Under the pieces are notes generated by a model. It saw nothing but the letters and a program-made list of their open reading frames with translations, searched no databases and was not told the origin of the DNA. DNA of 64,000 bases from Hyphomicrobiales bacterium (GTDB lineage Bacteria > Pseudomonadota > Alphaproteobacteria > Rhizobiales > Rhizobiaceae): NCBI GenBank assembly GCA_900468805.1, contig UEIF01000004.1, positions 250,951 through 314,950 of the forward strand, written 5' to 3'. Of the stretch, positions 1 through 8,990 are shown in pieces; position 1 is the stretch's first letter; the number at the start of each line of letters is the position of its first letter. Made by a program: the position numbers and the translations under genes.

Positions 1-488
1 TCATCCATGCCCGCCTGCACAAGATGTCGCCGCGCGTCGGTGCGGCCTTCCATACGCACATGCCGAATGCGACAGCGCTCAGCATGGTCGAGGGCGATCC
101 GTTCATCTGGGCCGGACAGACCGCACTGAAATTCTATGGCCGCGTCGCCGTCGACGAGAACTACAACGGACTGGCACTCGATGAGCGCGAGGGCGACAGG
201 ATCGCCGCTGTGCTCGGCGACAAGGACATCCTGTTCATGAAGAACCATGGTGTCATGGTCTGCGCGCCCAATATCGCCGAAGCCTGGGACGACCTCTACT
301 ATCTGGAACGGGCTGCAGAGGTTCAGCTCAAGGCGATGAGCACGGGGCGCCGGCTGGTGCCGATATCCGAAGAGATTGCCGAACAGGCGGCAAAGCAGAT
401 GCGCGAAGGCGATCCGGAAAGTGCGCGCCTGCATCTCGAAAGCGTCAGGCGTGTTCTCGACCGGCAGGCGCCGGAATATCGGACCTAG
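1..488 (+). CDS. Class II aldolase/adducin family protein (5' end cut)
   Basis: This is the C-terminal ~162 residues of a class II aldolase/adducin-family protein; the reading frame is already open at base 3, so the start lies left of the window. The zinc-binding His pair is visible as FHTHMP (bases 48-65), and the MKNHGVMV segment carries the third family histidine. Members cleave or epimerise sugar phosphates, or act as decarboxylases, in the cytoplasm. The visible part does not tell which substrate is used. The gene ends 7 bases from the convergent aminotransferase gene. Confidence 0.85.
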   Translation, partial: IHARLHKMSPRVGAAFHTHMPNATALSMVEGDPFIWAGQTALKFYGRVAVDENYNGLALDEREGDRIAAVLGDKDILFMKNHGVMVCAPNIAEAWDDLYYLERAAEVQLKAMSTGRRLVPISEEIAEQAAKQMREGDPESARLHLESVRRVLDRQAPEYRT

Positions 489-495
489 GGCTTGC

Positions 496-1653
496 CTATT
501 TCAGCCATGCGCCGATGCGCTCTACCGCTTCGGCGATCTCGGCCTCGGAACCGGCATAGGAGATGCGCAGGGTGCGTGGTCCTTCCACCGGATCGAAATC
601 GAGGCCGGGCGTCGCTGCGACATTGATTTCCGCCAGCATGCGCCGCGCGAAATCCATGCTGTCATTGGTGAAGCGCGATACGTCCACATAGGCGTAAAAG
701 GCGCCATCCATGGGCGAAGCCGGCGCAAGGCCGATCTTCGGCAGACGGTCGAGCAGCAGTTCACGGTTGGCGGCATAACTTGCCTTGACGCGATCGAGCT
801 CCTCACTTGCGCCGAGCGCTGCGGTGGCAGCGATCTGCGAAAGCTCCGGCGGCGAGATATAGAGGCTCTGGGCGACGCGCTCGATGGGGCGCACCAGCCG
901 CTCGGGCAGCACCATCCAGCCGATGCGCCAGCCTGTCATGCAATAATATTTCGAGAAGGAATTGATGACGATCGCTTCGTCGGTCAACTCCAGCGCGCTC
1001 GCCTCCTCGCCGGCAAATGTCAGGCCGTGATAGATCTCGTCGGAGATGAAGGCGATGTCATTGACGTCACAATAGGCGGCCAGCGCCTTCAGGCCTTCAC
1101 GGCCGGTGACGGTGCCGGTCGGGTTTGCGGGGCTTGCAAGCAGCACGCCCTTCAGCTTCACGCCCTTCTCTGATTGGATCGCTTCGAGGCTCTCCGGCGT
1201 CAGCGTGAAATGCGTTTCCGATGTGACAGGCACTTCGACCACATCAAGGCCAAGAGCACCGAGGATGTTGCGATAGGCGGGATAGCCCGGCCGGGCGATT
1301 GCGACTGCATCGCCGGCATCGAAGAGCGTCAGGAAGGCGAGATTGAAGGCAGCCGACGAACCGGTGGTAATCGCGATACGCGAGGGATCGATCTCAAGGC
1401 CGTGGCGGTTGCGATAGTGCCAGGCGAGCGCTTGTTTCAGCCGCGCGGTGCCGAGCGCATCCGTATAACCGATGCGCCCTTCTGCGAGCGCCGCACGAGC
1501 GGCTTCAAGCGCTGCCTGGGGTGCGGGATGCGAGGGCTGGCCGACGGCCATGGAAATGACGGGGTGACCGCCTGCCCGCCGCTTCGTCGCTTCGGCCAGA
1601 ACATCCATGGCGTGGAACGGTTCGACTTCGCTGCGTTTCGATATGGAAAACAC
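496..1653 (-). CDS. Pyridoxal phosphate-dependent class I/II aminotransferase
   Basis: A fold-type I aminotransferase of about 385 residues, in the aspartate/aromatic aminotransferase superfamily. The Schiff-base lysine is in SFSKYYCMTGWRIGW (about K235), the cofactor-binding Asp in SDEIYHGL (about D205), and the ASPANPTG motif is present. The frame stays open upstream to 1839, but that would run into the leader of the next gene and add a non-homologous N-terminus. I chose the GTG at 1653, preceded by AGGAA with 6-base spacing. It transfers an amino group between an amino acid and a 2-oxoacid; the substrate cannot be read from the sequence. Confidence 0.9.
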   Translation of the reverse strand: MFSISKRSEVEPFHAMDVLAEATKRRAGGHPVISMAVGQPSHPAPQAALEAARAALAEGRIGYTDALGTARLKQALAWHYRNRHGLEIDPSRIAITTGSSAAFNLAFLTLFDAGDAVAIARPGYPAYRNILGALGLDVVEVPVTSETHFTLTPESLEAIQSEKGVKLKGVLLASPANPTGTVTGREGLKALAAYCDVNDIAFISDEIYHGLTFAGEEASALELTDEAIVINSFSKYYCMTGWRIGWMVLPERLVRPIERVAQSLYISPPELSQIAATAALGASEELDRVKASYAANRELLLDRLPKIGLAPASPMDGAFYAYVDVSRFTNDSMDFARRMLAEINVAATPGLDFDPVEGPRTLRISYAGSEAEIAEAVERIGAWLK

Positions 1654-1859
1654 GATCACTTCCTGCCTGGCTTCAGATGACGGCCAGACAATTGCCGCAA
1701 TAATCGGCTCATCACAATCCCGAGAGGGCTTGGATCGGAGGAAAATTCCTGTTTGATGGCGGCCCGACGCGCCGTAATTTGGTGCGGACGCATCCAAGCC
1801 CATTAACCCGGCGATGGTATTTTTCGTTTGAAAACCCATCCGTCGACGACGAGGATACC

Positions 1860-2618
1860 ATGGCCTTCTTCTCCAAAACGCTCACCGCCCTGGCGCTTGC
1901 AGCCTCCATCGCCCTTCCGGCTCAGGCATTTGCATTCGACGACCAGCAGAAGAAGGAACTGGGTGAATTCATCAAGCAGTACCTCATCGAAAATCCGGAA
2001 ATCATGCTTGATGTGCAGGATGCGCTGCAGAAGAAGCAGCAGATGGCCCAGCAGGTGAAGGCCACGATGGCGATCGAGAACAATACCGACGGCATCTTCG
2101 ATTCCAAAAATGACGTGACGCTCGGCAACCCCACGGGCGATGTCACCGTCGTCGAATTCTTCGATTACAATTGCACCTACTGCCGCCATGCCCTGCCCGA
2201 CATGCAGGCGCTCCTGAAGAAGGATAAAAACGTCCGCTTCGTACTGAAGGAATTCCCGATCCTCGGACCGGATTCGGTCGCGGCACATCGCGTTGCTGAT
2301 GCCTTCCGCCGACTCGCGCCGGAAAAGTACAGCGATTTCCACGTGGCTCTGCTCGGTAGCGATGGCCGCGCCTCGGAGGACACCGCGATCCAGGTTGCCT
2401 CTTCTCTTGGCGTCAGCGAAGACAAGATCCGCGCGGAGATGAAAAAGAACCCGAACGATGACATCATGCAGGCGACCTACCAGCTCGCCGCCAATCTCGG
2501 TATCAGCGGTACACCATCCTATGTGATCGGCAACGAAATGGTGCCCGGCGCCGTCGGCATCGACGATCTCGAAGCCAAGGTGAAGAACATGCGGGCCTGC
2601 GGCAAGACGAGCTGCTGA
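1860..2618 (+). CDS. DsbA-family periplasmic thiol-disulfide oxidoreductase
   Basis: About 252 residues with an N-terminal signal peptide (basic start, then a hydrophobic stretch ending ALPAQAFA). A helical segment of about 80 residues follows, then a thioredoxin fold with the redox pair CTYC (about C105 and C108) and the cis-proline loop SGTPSYVIG. This layout fits the DsbA/ScsC-like proteins of rhizobia, which oxidise or isomerise disulfides in periplasmic proteins. Starts further upstream (1779) are possible but would put non-homologous residues before the signal peptide. The gene is transcribed alone, facing away from the aminotransferase gene. Confidence 0.9.
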   Translation: MAFFSKTLTALALAASIALPAQAFAFDDQQKKELGEFIKQYLIENPEIMLDVQDALQKKQQMAQQVKATMAIENNTDGIFDSKNDVTLGNPTGDVTVVEFFDYNCTYCRHALPDMQALLKKDKNVRFVLKEFPILGPDSVAAHRVADAFRRLAPEKYSDFHVALLGSDGRASEDTAIQVASSLGVSEDKIRAEMKKNPNDDIMQATYQLAANLGISGTPSYVIGNEMVPGAVGIDDLEAKVKNMRACGKTSC

Positions 2619-2862
2619 ACCGGCGCCCATCAAATCGCCTAAATCGAAGCGCTTCAGCCATGTGGACAAACATGGCGCGGCGTCCCCTGCCGATTCTGTA
2701 AGGGCTTTCAATAAGCCCGCGTGGAGTCTATAGGTGGCGCTCGCGCATTCCCGTGCCTTTGCCGCCGAGAGGCTGCCACAGGACGCGATGAATACAGTGA
2801 ACCGCGTAACGGTCGTCTGATCCGGAGAGGATCAACAGCCGGTGCGCCAAACGGAACATTCG

Positions 2863-3300
2863 ATGACGCAAACGATTTTTGTCCTGAACGGGCCCAACCT
2901 CAATATGCTGGGCAAGCGAGAACCTGGCATCTACGGCGGCAAGACGCTCAAGGACATAGAGGCGGACTGCAAGGCTGCAGGCCGCGAACTCGGTTTCGAC
3001 ATCGATTTCCGGCAGAGCAACCACGAAGGCACGCTGGTGGACTGGTTCCACGAAGCGGATGAAAAGGCCGTCGGGGTTGCCATCAATGCAGGCGCCTATA
3101 CGCATACGTCGGTCGCGCTGCATGATGCGATCCGCGCTATTTCCATTCCCGTCATCGAACTCCACATATCCAACGTGCATGCACGGGAAGAATTCCGCCA
3201 CAAGTCGATGATCGCCCCGGCATGCAAGGGCGTGATCTGCGGCTTCGGGCCTCACAGCTACATCCTGGCGCTCCACGCGCTGAAGAACATCACAGCATAA
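2863..3300 (+). CDS. aroQ: Type II 3-dehydroquinate dehydratase
   Basis: 145 residues, the usual size for dodecameric type II dehydroquinase, which converts 3-dehydroquinate to 3-dehydroshikimate in the shikimate pathway. Family signatures are NGPNLNMLGKREPGIYG at the N-terminus (with the catalytic Tyr), INAGAYTHTS, the ELHISN segment and EFRHKS. ATG 2863 fits the family N-terminus; an in-frame GTG 21 bases upstream would add a non-conserved extension. accB follows after 21 bases, so aroQ, accB, accC and aat probably form one transcription unit. Confidence 0.95.
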   Translation: MTQTIFVLNGPNLNMLGKREPGIYGGKTLKDIEADCKAAGRELGFDIDFRQSNHEGTLVDWFHEADEKAVGVAINAGAYTHTSVALHDAIRAISIPVIELHISNVHAREEFRHKSMIAPACKGVICGFGPHSYILALHALKNITA

Positions 3301-3321
3301 GAAGAAGACAGGGCAACACTC

Positions 3322-3789
3322 ATGGCTGAAAAGAAATCCGCTATCGATCAGGCACTGATCCGCGATCTCGCCAACATCCTCAAGGATACGGATCTGACGG
3401 AGATCGAGGTCGAGCAGGAGGATCTGCGTATCCGCGTTTCGCGCGCAGGCACGCCCCAGTATATCCAGGCACCGATCGCAGGCCCTGCCTATGCAGCGCC
3501 GGTTGCGGCAGCCCCGGTGGCTGCTGCAGTAGCAGCTCCGGCTGGCCGTAACCCGGCCAACACCGTCAACGCGCCGATGGTCGGCACGGTCTACATGGCT
3601 CCCGCACCGGGCGCGCGCGCGTTCATCGAAGTCGGCGCCACCGTCAAGGAAGGCCAGACGCTCCTCATCATCGAAGCGATGAAGACGATGAACCAGATCC
3701 CCTCGCCCAAGTCCGGCAAGGTCACGGAAATCCTCGTCGAAGACGGCTCGCCCGTCGAATACGGCCAGCTGCTCGTCGTCGTCGAATAA
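3322..3789 (+). CDS. accB: Biotin carboxyl carrier protein of acetyl-CoA carboxylase
   Basis: 155 residues. The N-terminal part pairs with biotin carboxylase, an Ala/Pro-rich linker spans about residues 45-75, and the C-terminal biotinyl domain carries the biotin attachment lysine in EAMKTMN (K121). It shuttles carboxybiotin between AccC and the carboxyltransferase in the first committed step of fatty acid synthesis. accC begins 10 bases after its stop, the common accBC pairing. Confidence 0.97.
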   Translation: MAEKKSAIDQALIRDLANILKDTDLTEIEVEQEDLRIRVSRAGTPQYIQAPIAGPAYAAPVAAAPVAAAVAAPAGRNPANTVNAPMVGTVYMAPAPGARAFIEVGATVKEGQTLLIIEAMKTMNQIPSPKSGKVTEILVEDGSPVEYGQLLVVVE

Positions 3790-3799
3790 GGCTTTGCCA

Positions 3800-5152
3800 A
3801 TGATTTCGAAGATCCTCATAGCCAATCGTGGCGAGATCGCCCTTCGCGTGCTGCGCGCCTGCAAGGAGCTCGGCATCGCAAGTGTGGCCGTGCATTCGAC
3901 GGCTGATGCCGACGCCATGCATGTGCGCCTTGCCGACGAAAGCGTCTGCATCGGCCCTCCGCCGTCGCGCGAAAGCTACCTCAACATCCACCAGATCGTC
4001 GCAGCCTGCGAAATCACCGGCGCCGACGCCGTGCATCCGGGTTACGGCTTCCTGTCGGAAAATGCCAAGTTCGCCGATATCCTCGAAGCGCACGGCATCA
4101 CCTTCATCGGCCCGACGGCGGAGCATATCCGTCTCATGGGCGACAAGATCACCGCCAAGACGACCGCTCAGGAACTCGGTATTCCTGTTGTCCCGGGCTC
4201 CGACGGTGAGGTAAAGACAGAAGAAGACGCACTGAAAACGGCGGCCGAAATCGGTTATCCGGTGCTGATCAAGGCAACCGCCGGCGGCGGCGGACGCGGC
4301 ATGAAGGTCGCCAAGACCGAAGCCGACCTGATCGAAGCATGGTCGACGGCCCGCACCGAAGCGGCCGCGGCCTTCGGCAACGACGCCGTCTACATGGAAA
4401 AATATCTCGAAAAGCCGCGCCACATCGAAATCCAGGTGTTCGGCGACGGCGAAGGCAATGCGGTCCATCTCGGCGAACGCGACTGCTCGCTGCAGCGCCG
4501 TCACCAGAAGGTCTGGGAAGAGGCCAATTCGCCTGCTCTCAATGTCGAACAGCGCATGAAGATCGGCCAGACCTGCGCTGACGCCATGAAGAAGCTGAAA
4601 TATCGCGGCGCCGGCACGATCGAGTTCCTCTATGAAAACGGCGAGTTCTATTTCATCGAAATGAACACCCGCCTGCAGGTGGAACATCCGGTCACGGAAG
4701 CCATCACCGGCATCGACCTCGTGCATGAGCAGATCCGCGTCGCCTCGGGCGGCGGTCTCTCCGTCACGCAGGACGAAGTGCACTTCCAGGGCCATGCCAT
4801 CGAATGCCGCATCAATGCCGAGGACGCGCGCACCTTCGTGCCGTCGCCCGGCACGATCACGCATTTCCATGCACCGGGTGGACTTGGCGTGCGCATCGAT
4901 TCCGGCGCCTATCAGGGCTATAAGATCCCGCCCTACTACGACAGCCTGATCGGCAAGCTGATCGTCCACGGCCGTACGCGGGTCGAATGCATGATGCGTC
5001 TGCGCCGCGCCCTCGATGAATTTGTCGTTGACGGAATCAAGACGACGCTGCCACTGTTCCAGGATCTCGTTTCCAACCAGGATATCGCCAACGGCGACTA
5101 TGATATTCACTGGCTGGAAAAGTATCTCGCCAACAACAAGCCGGCAGCATAG
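3800..5152 (+). CDS. accC: Biotin carboxylase subunit of acetyl-CoA carboxylase
   Basis: 450 residues, matching the length of E. coli AccC. The N-terminal motif [14 protein letters not shown], the glycine-rich ATP-grasp loop [11 protein letters not shown] and the active-site segment [13 protein letters not shown] are all present. It carboxylates the biotin on AccB using ATP and bicarbonate. ATG 3800 was chosen; a TTG two codons upstream is also open. Position between accB and aat, with 10- and 7-base gaps, supports an operon. Confidence 0.97.
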   Translation: MISKILIANRGEIALRVLRACKELGIASVAVHSTADADAMHVRLADESVCIGPPPSRESYLNIHQIVAACEITGADAVHPGYGFLSENAKFADILEAHGITFIGPTAEHIRLMGDKITAKTTAQELGIPVVPGSDGEVKTEEDALKTAAEIGYPVLIKATAGGGGRGMKVAKTEADLIEAWSTARTEAAAAFGNDAVYMEKYLEKPRHIEIQVFGDGEGNAVHLGERDCSLQRRHQKVWEEANSPALNVEQRMKIGQTCADAMKKLKYRGAGTIEFLYENGEFYFIEMNTRLQVEHPVTEAITGIDLVHEQIRVASGGGLSVTQDEVHFQGHAIECRINAEDARTFVPSPGTITHFHAPGGLGVRIDSGAYQGYKIPPYYDSLIGKLIVHGRTRVECMMRLRRALDEFVVDGIKTTLPLFQDLVSNQDIANGDYDIHWLEKYLANNKPAA

Positions 5153-5159
5153 GACAGGA

Positions 5160-5777
5160 ATGGCAGGAGCGCGCAGGAAATCACCAGGTATTACCCCGGA
5201 AATCCTCCTGCGCGCCTATTCGATCGGCCTCTTTCCCATGGCCGAATCCGCCGACGATCCGGAAATCTTCTGGGTCGAACCGGATGTCCGCGGCGTGCTG
5301 CCGCTCGACGATCACTTCCATATTTCCAAGAGTCTTCGAAAGACGATCCGGCAGAAGCCCTTCGACATCCGCTTCAACGGTGACTTCGATGCTGTCATTT
5401 CTGCCTGCGCGAGCGAGACATCCGATCGCCCGAGCACCTGGATCAACGAGACCATCAGGACGCTCTATTCCGCCCTGCACCGCATGGGTCACGCCCATTC
5501 CGTCGAAGCCTGGGACGGCAATGAACTCATCGGCGGGCTCTACGGCGTCTCGCTCGGCTCTGCCTTCTTCGGGGAAAGCATGTTTTCGCGGCGAACCGAC
5601 GCTTCGAAGATCTGTCTCGTGCATCTGGTGGAACGTTTGAAGCAGAAGCACTTCACTCTGCTCGATACGCAATTCACGACGGAGCATCTGAAGACATTCG
5701 GGGCGATCGACGTACCGAAGGCGGACTATGCACTGATGCTTGCCGCGGCGATGGAGTCGCCACACCTTAAGTTTTAA
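5160..5777 (+). CDS. aat: Leucyl/phenylalanyl-tRNA-protein transferase
   Basis: 205 residues of the Aat family, which adds Leu or Phe to proteins with N-terminal Lys or Arg and so marks them for ClpAP degradation (N-degron pathway). Conserved blocks seen are [10 protein letters not shown], the [13 protein letters not shown] stretch, [10 protein letters not shown] and [15 protein letters not shown]. The ATG overlaps the AGGACAGGA ribosome site that begins in the accC stop codon region. The gene runs directly behind accC and probably depends on its promoter. Confidence 0.95.
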   Translation: MAGARRKSPGITPEILLRAYSIGLFPMAESADDPEIFWVEPDVRGVLPLDDHFHISKSLRKTIRQKPFDIRFNGDFDAVISACASETSDRPSTWINETIRTLYSALHRMGHAHSVEAWDGNELIGGLYGVSLGSAFFGESMFSRRTDASKICLVHLVERLKQKHFTLLDTQFTTEHLKTFGAIDVPKADYALMLAAAMESPHLKF

Positions 5778-5851
5778 GGTTGAAATCCTCATCCTAGCGT
5801 TGATTTTCCAGCCACTGCAATTAAGGTTGGAATGCAATGGAGGATAGAATT

Positions 5852-6781
5852 TTGAAGCGATATTTTGCGGTTGCGATCCTTTTTATCCTGGCTGCCGGAA
5901 CGGCCGACGCCCGCCCCTACCAGGAGATGTTTCCAAACAGAACGGACTTTTCCGATCAAGAAAAGCCATTGCTGGAAAAGCTCGACTTCCAGCAAGGGGC
6001 GATCAAGCTGCCTGCCGCGAAGGCGACTTTGAACGTGCCGGCCGGTTTTTATTATCTCAACCCTGCCGATACGAAGACGGTGCTTGTCGATATCTGGGGA
6101 AACCCTGCTACAGCAGCCGAGGGGACGCTCGGAATGATATTCCCGGCCAAATATGCGCCGACGGATGTCGGATCCTGGGGTTCGATCGTCGAGTACAAGG
6201 CGGATGGATATGTCTCGGATGCGGACGCGGCAACGACCGACTTTGACGAACTGCTGCAGAAAATCAAGGATTCCATCAGCGAGAACAATGCCGAGCGCCA
6301 GAAGCAGGGCTTTCCGAGGATCACGCTGATCGGCTGGGCTTCCGCGCCGCACTATGACAAGTCTGCACATGCGCTGCACTGGGCGCGCGATCTGCTGTTC
6401 GGCGATGACATGAAGGCGAACCACACCCTGAACTATTCCGTGCGCGTGCTCGGGCGCGAAGGTGTTCTGGAGTTCGATTTCATCGCCGGCCTTGCGGAGC
6501 TGAAAGAAATCGAGACCGCCATCCCGACCGTCACCAACCTCGTGCAGTTCGACAAGGGGATGACCTACGGCGATTATGTGGATGGCGACAAGATCGCTGC
6601 CTACGGCATGGCGGGGATGATCGCTGCCGGTGCCGGCGCCAAGGTGGCCGCGAAGGTCGGCTTGCTGGCCATGGCCGCCGTTTTTCTCAAGAAGGCCTGG
6701 ATCCTGGTATTTGTGGTGTTTGGCGGGGCGCTGAGCTTTGTGAAGAGGCTCTTCACCGGCAAGAAAACGCCCAACGCATAG
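5852..6781 (+). CDS. DUF2167 family membrane protein
   Basis: About 309 residues. There is an N-terminal signal or anchor segment (RYFAVAILFILAAGTADA), a large extracytoplasmic domain with DUF2167 traits such as GTLGMIFPAKY and GWASAPHYD, then hydrophobic helices near residues 255-290 and a basic tail. TTG 5852 has GGAGGA at a good distance; ATG 5837 sits before that site and would put charged residues ahead of the signal sequence, so TTG is preferred but not certain. Function of DUF2167 proteins is not known to me. It lies 74 bases after aat on the same strand. Confidence 0.8.
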   Translation: MKRYFAVAILFILAAGTADARPYQEMFPNRTDFSDQEKPLLEKLDFQQGAIKLPAAKATLNVPAGFYYLNPADTKTVLVDIWGNPATAAEGTLGMIFPAKYAPTDVGSWGSIVEYKADGYVSDADAATTDFDELLQKIKDSISENNAERQKQGFPRITLIGWASAPHYDKSAHALHWARDLLFGDDMKANHTLNYSVRVLGREGVLEFDFIAGLAELKEIETAIPTVTNLVQFDKGMTYGDYVDGDKIAAYGMAGMIAAGAGAKVAAKVGLLAMAAVFLKKAWILVFVVFGGALSFVKRLFTGKKTPNA

Positions 6782-6898
6782 TACCGTCTGCGGGCGTGTC
6801 GCATCGAACGGGTTTTGTGCGACACGCACCTGCGCGGCGGTTATCTCGTCGCCATGGTCGATTTTCGGCTGAAAGACCTGCCGATAAGGCGGCCGCTC

Positions 6899-7336
6899 TT
6901 ACTTCGCGCCGGCGCTATCCGGTGCCGGGACATCCGAGTTCTGTTTGCAGTCCTTCAGCCAGACGTCATAGATCGGATGCTCAACGGCATTGAGGCCGGG
7001 GCTGTCGGCAAACATCCAGCCGGTGAAGATACGACGGATCTTGCGGTCCAGCGTGATCTCGTCGACTTCGACGAAACCGTCGATCTTCTGGGCTTCCGAC
7101 TGGTCGCGCGAATAACAAGCCTTCGGCGTGACCTGCAGGGCGCCGAACTGGACTGTCTCGTTGACATAGACATCGAAAGTGGTGATGCGGCCGGTGATCT
7201 TGTCGAGGCCGGAGAAGACGGCGACCGGATTGTCGATGCGGGCAGCCTGTACTGGAGTGGAAAGAAGCCCGGCGGAAAGCGCCAGCGATACAGCTCCCGC
7301 AGCCGGCAGGACCGTGTTTCGCAGGGAAAGCTTCAT
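6899..7336 (-). CDS. DUF2155 domain-containing exported protein
   Basis: 145 residues with a signal peptide ending in TPVQA and a DUF2155 domain after it: VFSGLDKITGRITTFDVYVNE, ACYSRDQSE, then FTGWMFADSPGLNAVEHPIYDVWLKDC. Cysteines in ACYSRD and LKDC could form a disulfide in the periplasm. The frame extends upstream to 7417, but ATG 7336 gives a clean signal peptide. The gene lies downstream of the NDUFA12-like gene on the same strand with a 117-base gap. Alphaproteobacteria often keep the two together; the role is unknown. Confidence 0.88.
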   Translation of the reverse strand: MKLSLRNTVLPAAGAVSLALSAGLLSTPVQAARIDNPVAVFSGLDKITGRITTFDVYVNETVQFGALQVTPKACYSRDQSEAQKIDGFVEVDEITLDRKIRRIFTGWMFADSPGLNAVEHPIYDVWLKDCKQNSDVPAPDSAGAK

Positions 7337-7453
7337 ATCTACCCGTCTCCAGCACATATCAGGTTCATGGCCGCAGCGATTGCGGCCAACCTGCGGGTAA
7401 AGGTCAATTGTGGCCAAAGCGCGGGTCAGAACCCGCTATCGGATACCCGATGC

Positions 7454-7849
7454 TCAGTTGCCCGGCGTCCAGGCGTCATAGTCGCCGGTTACGCGCGGAC
7501 GTTCACCGGCAACCGAGAGCGAGCCCGGCGGGCGGTAGGCCTGGGGCGAGCCGGTCGGGTTGGCGCGGTGCGGTTTCTGCCATTCCTTGGCAACGTAATT
7601 TTCCTGCGACGGCGCAACATTGGTGCGGTGATGCATCCAGCCATGCCAGCCCGGAGGAATGGCGGAAGCTTCGGCGTAACCCTTGTAGATCACCCAGCGC
7701 TTCGGCAGGCCATAAGAGGATAGACCGCCTTCATAATAGACATTGCCCAACTCATCTTCACCAACGCGCTTGAAGCCACGAAGGGCGAACAGCGTGCCGA
7801 AGGTGTAGTTGTTCCACCAAGTGAAGGTGTGCAGCAGGAACTTGATCAT
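7454..7849 (-). CDS. NADH:ubiquinone oxidoreductase subunit NDUFA12-like
   Basis: 131 residues homologous to the mitochondrial complex I accessory subunit NDUFA12 (B17.2). Signatures are TLFALRGFKRVGEDELGNVYYE, a KRWVIYKGYAEAS block, PPGWHGWMHHRTNVAP and a Pro-rich end. In alphaproteobacterial complex I the homologue is one of the few supernumerary subunits, binding the peripheral arm. GAGGAAAAGAC precedes the ATG. The gene is far from any nuo operon in this window. A DUF2155 gene follows it. Confidence 0.92.
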   Translation of the reverse strand: MIKFLLHTFTWWNNYTFGTLFALRGFKRVGEDELGNVYYEGGLSSYGLPKRWVIYKGYAEASAIPPGWHGWMHHRTNVAPSQENYVAKEWQKPHRANPTGSPQAYRPPGSLSVAGERPRVTGDYDAWTPGN

Positions 7850-7950
7850 GTCTTTTCCTCGTGGCCGCAGGACGCGGACGAAAGCAGATAGGCTTTTCGC
7901 TTATGCCGCCGCCAAGCCGAATTGTCCAGTGATTCCCACCGAAACTGCGG

Positions 7951-8418
7951 TCATTTCAGGGCCATCTTGAAACCGAGATGCGACGGCTTGAAGCCCAGCC
8001 TTTCATAGAAGCGGTGGGCATCCTTGCGCGCCGCATTCGATGTCAACTGCACGAGCCGGACGCCGCGACTTTTCGCCTCGGCAATGGCAAATTCGATCAT
8101 TCGAGCGCCGATGCCCTGCCCGCGCAGATCGGCGCGCGTCTGCACCGCCTCGATGATCATGGCGGATGCACCGCGTCCGTTCAGCGATGTGGTGATCATC
8201 GTCTGGAAGGTGCCGACGACCTCGCCTGCCAGTTCGGCGACATAAAGCGTTTGATTGGAAGACGCCGCGATCGTCGCGAAGGCGCCGGCATAATCCGGAT
8301 AGGCCTCAACATCGGTCGTGTCGCCATGGCCGCCCAGCGGATCGGCAGCGAACATGGCGATCAATGCCGGCAGATCGGCCTCACGCGCCTCGCGGATGAT
8401 AATGTCGCCCGATGCCAT
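7951..8418 (-). CDS. GNAT family N-acetyltransferase
   Basis: 155 residues with the GNAT fold: an N-terminal IIIREAREADLPALIAMF segment, a central sheet and the acetyl-CoA pyrophosphate loop RGQGIGARM, then the late FYERLGFK motif. It moves an acetyl group from acetyl-CoA to an amine; the acceptor is unknown. Its ATG directly abuts the TGA of the upstream GNAT gene (TGAATG), so the two are likely translationally coupled. Confidence 0.85.
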   Translation of the reverse strand: MASGDIIIREAREADLPALIAMFAADPLGGHGDTTDVEAYPDYAGAFATIAASSNQTLYVAELAGEVVGTFQTMITTSLNGRGASAMIIEAVQTRADLRGQGIGARMIEFAIAEAKSRGVRLVQLTSNAARKDAHRFYERLGFKPSHLGFKMALK

Positions 8419-8925
8419 TCAATGCGGCTCGAGCGCCTTTTCGAAGACCAGTGTCGGAATGCCGGACTGGCCGGGACCACTGTTCTCCTTGCGGCCGGAC
8501 TCGACGAAACCGAGCCGCGTGTAGAAATGAATGGCTTCGTGGTTTTGCACCTCGACTTCCAGCCGCATGATCTCCGCATCCGGAAAGCAGGTTTCCAGTT
8601 CGGCGAAGATATCGCGCCCGATGCCCTGTCGCTGCTGATCCGGCCGGATGTAGAGGAGGTGCAGCATGACCGTCTTCGTCATCTCGTCCGACATTGCCGC
8701 ATAGCCCATGCCACCGATATCGCGGCCGTCATCGGCAACGAGGAATTCGGCGTTCTTCTTCGTGAGCCGCGCCTTCAGCGCAGTCGGCGAAAAGAGATTG
8801 GCGATCAGTTCGTTGACCTTCGCAATGCCGTGGCCGGCATCATAGGCAGCATGAAAGCTCTCGACCAAGAGGGCGCGAACCTTGTCGAGATCGCGCTCGC
8901 TGGCTGTTCGGACGAAATAAACCAA
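8419..8925 (-). CDS. GNAT family N-acetyltransferase
   Basis: About 168 residues. GNAT features: VRTASERDLDKVRALLVES at the start, the acetyl-CoA loop QQRQGIGRDIF and FYTRLGFVESG near the end. The TTG at 8925 follows GGGAG with 6-base spacing, and the family homology begins right there, so I prefer it to the longer form starting at 8967. The gene lies 65 bases after gatB and is coupled to the next GNAT gene. Substrate unknown. Confidence 0.85.
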   Translation of the reverse strand: MVYFVRTASERDLDKVRALLVESFHAAYDAGHGIAKVNELIANLFSPTALKARLTKKNAEFLVADDGRDIGGMGYAAMSDEMTKTVMLHLLYIRPDQQRQGIGRDIFAELETCFPDAEIMRLEVEVQNHEAIHFYTRLGFVESGRKENSGPGQSGIPTLVFEKALEPH

Positions 8926-8990
8926 GACTTTCTCCCGGCGGCATCGGCCTTCCGAAAACCGCTTCACACCATTCGGCTGATGCCGTTGGC

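Noticed and set aside
1654..1839. N-terminal extension of the aminotransferase
   Set aside because: It is not homologous to the family, and a good GTG start with ribosome site exists at 1653.
2702..2718. Terminator after the DsbA-like gene
   Set aside because: GGGCTT/AAGCCC is only six base pairs and has no T run, so it was not listed.
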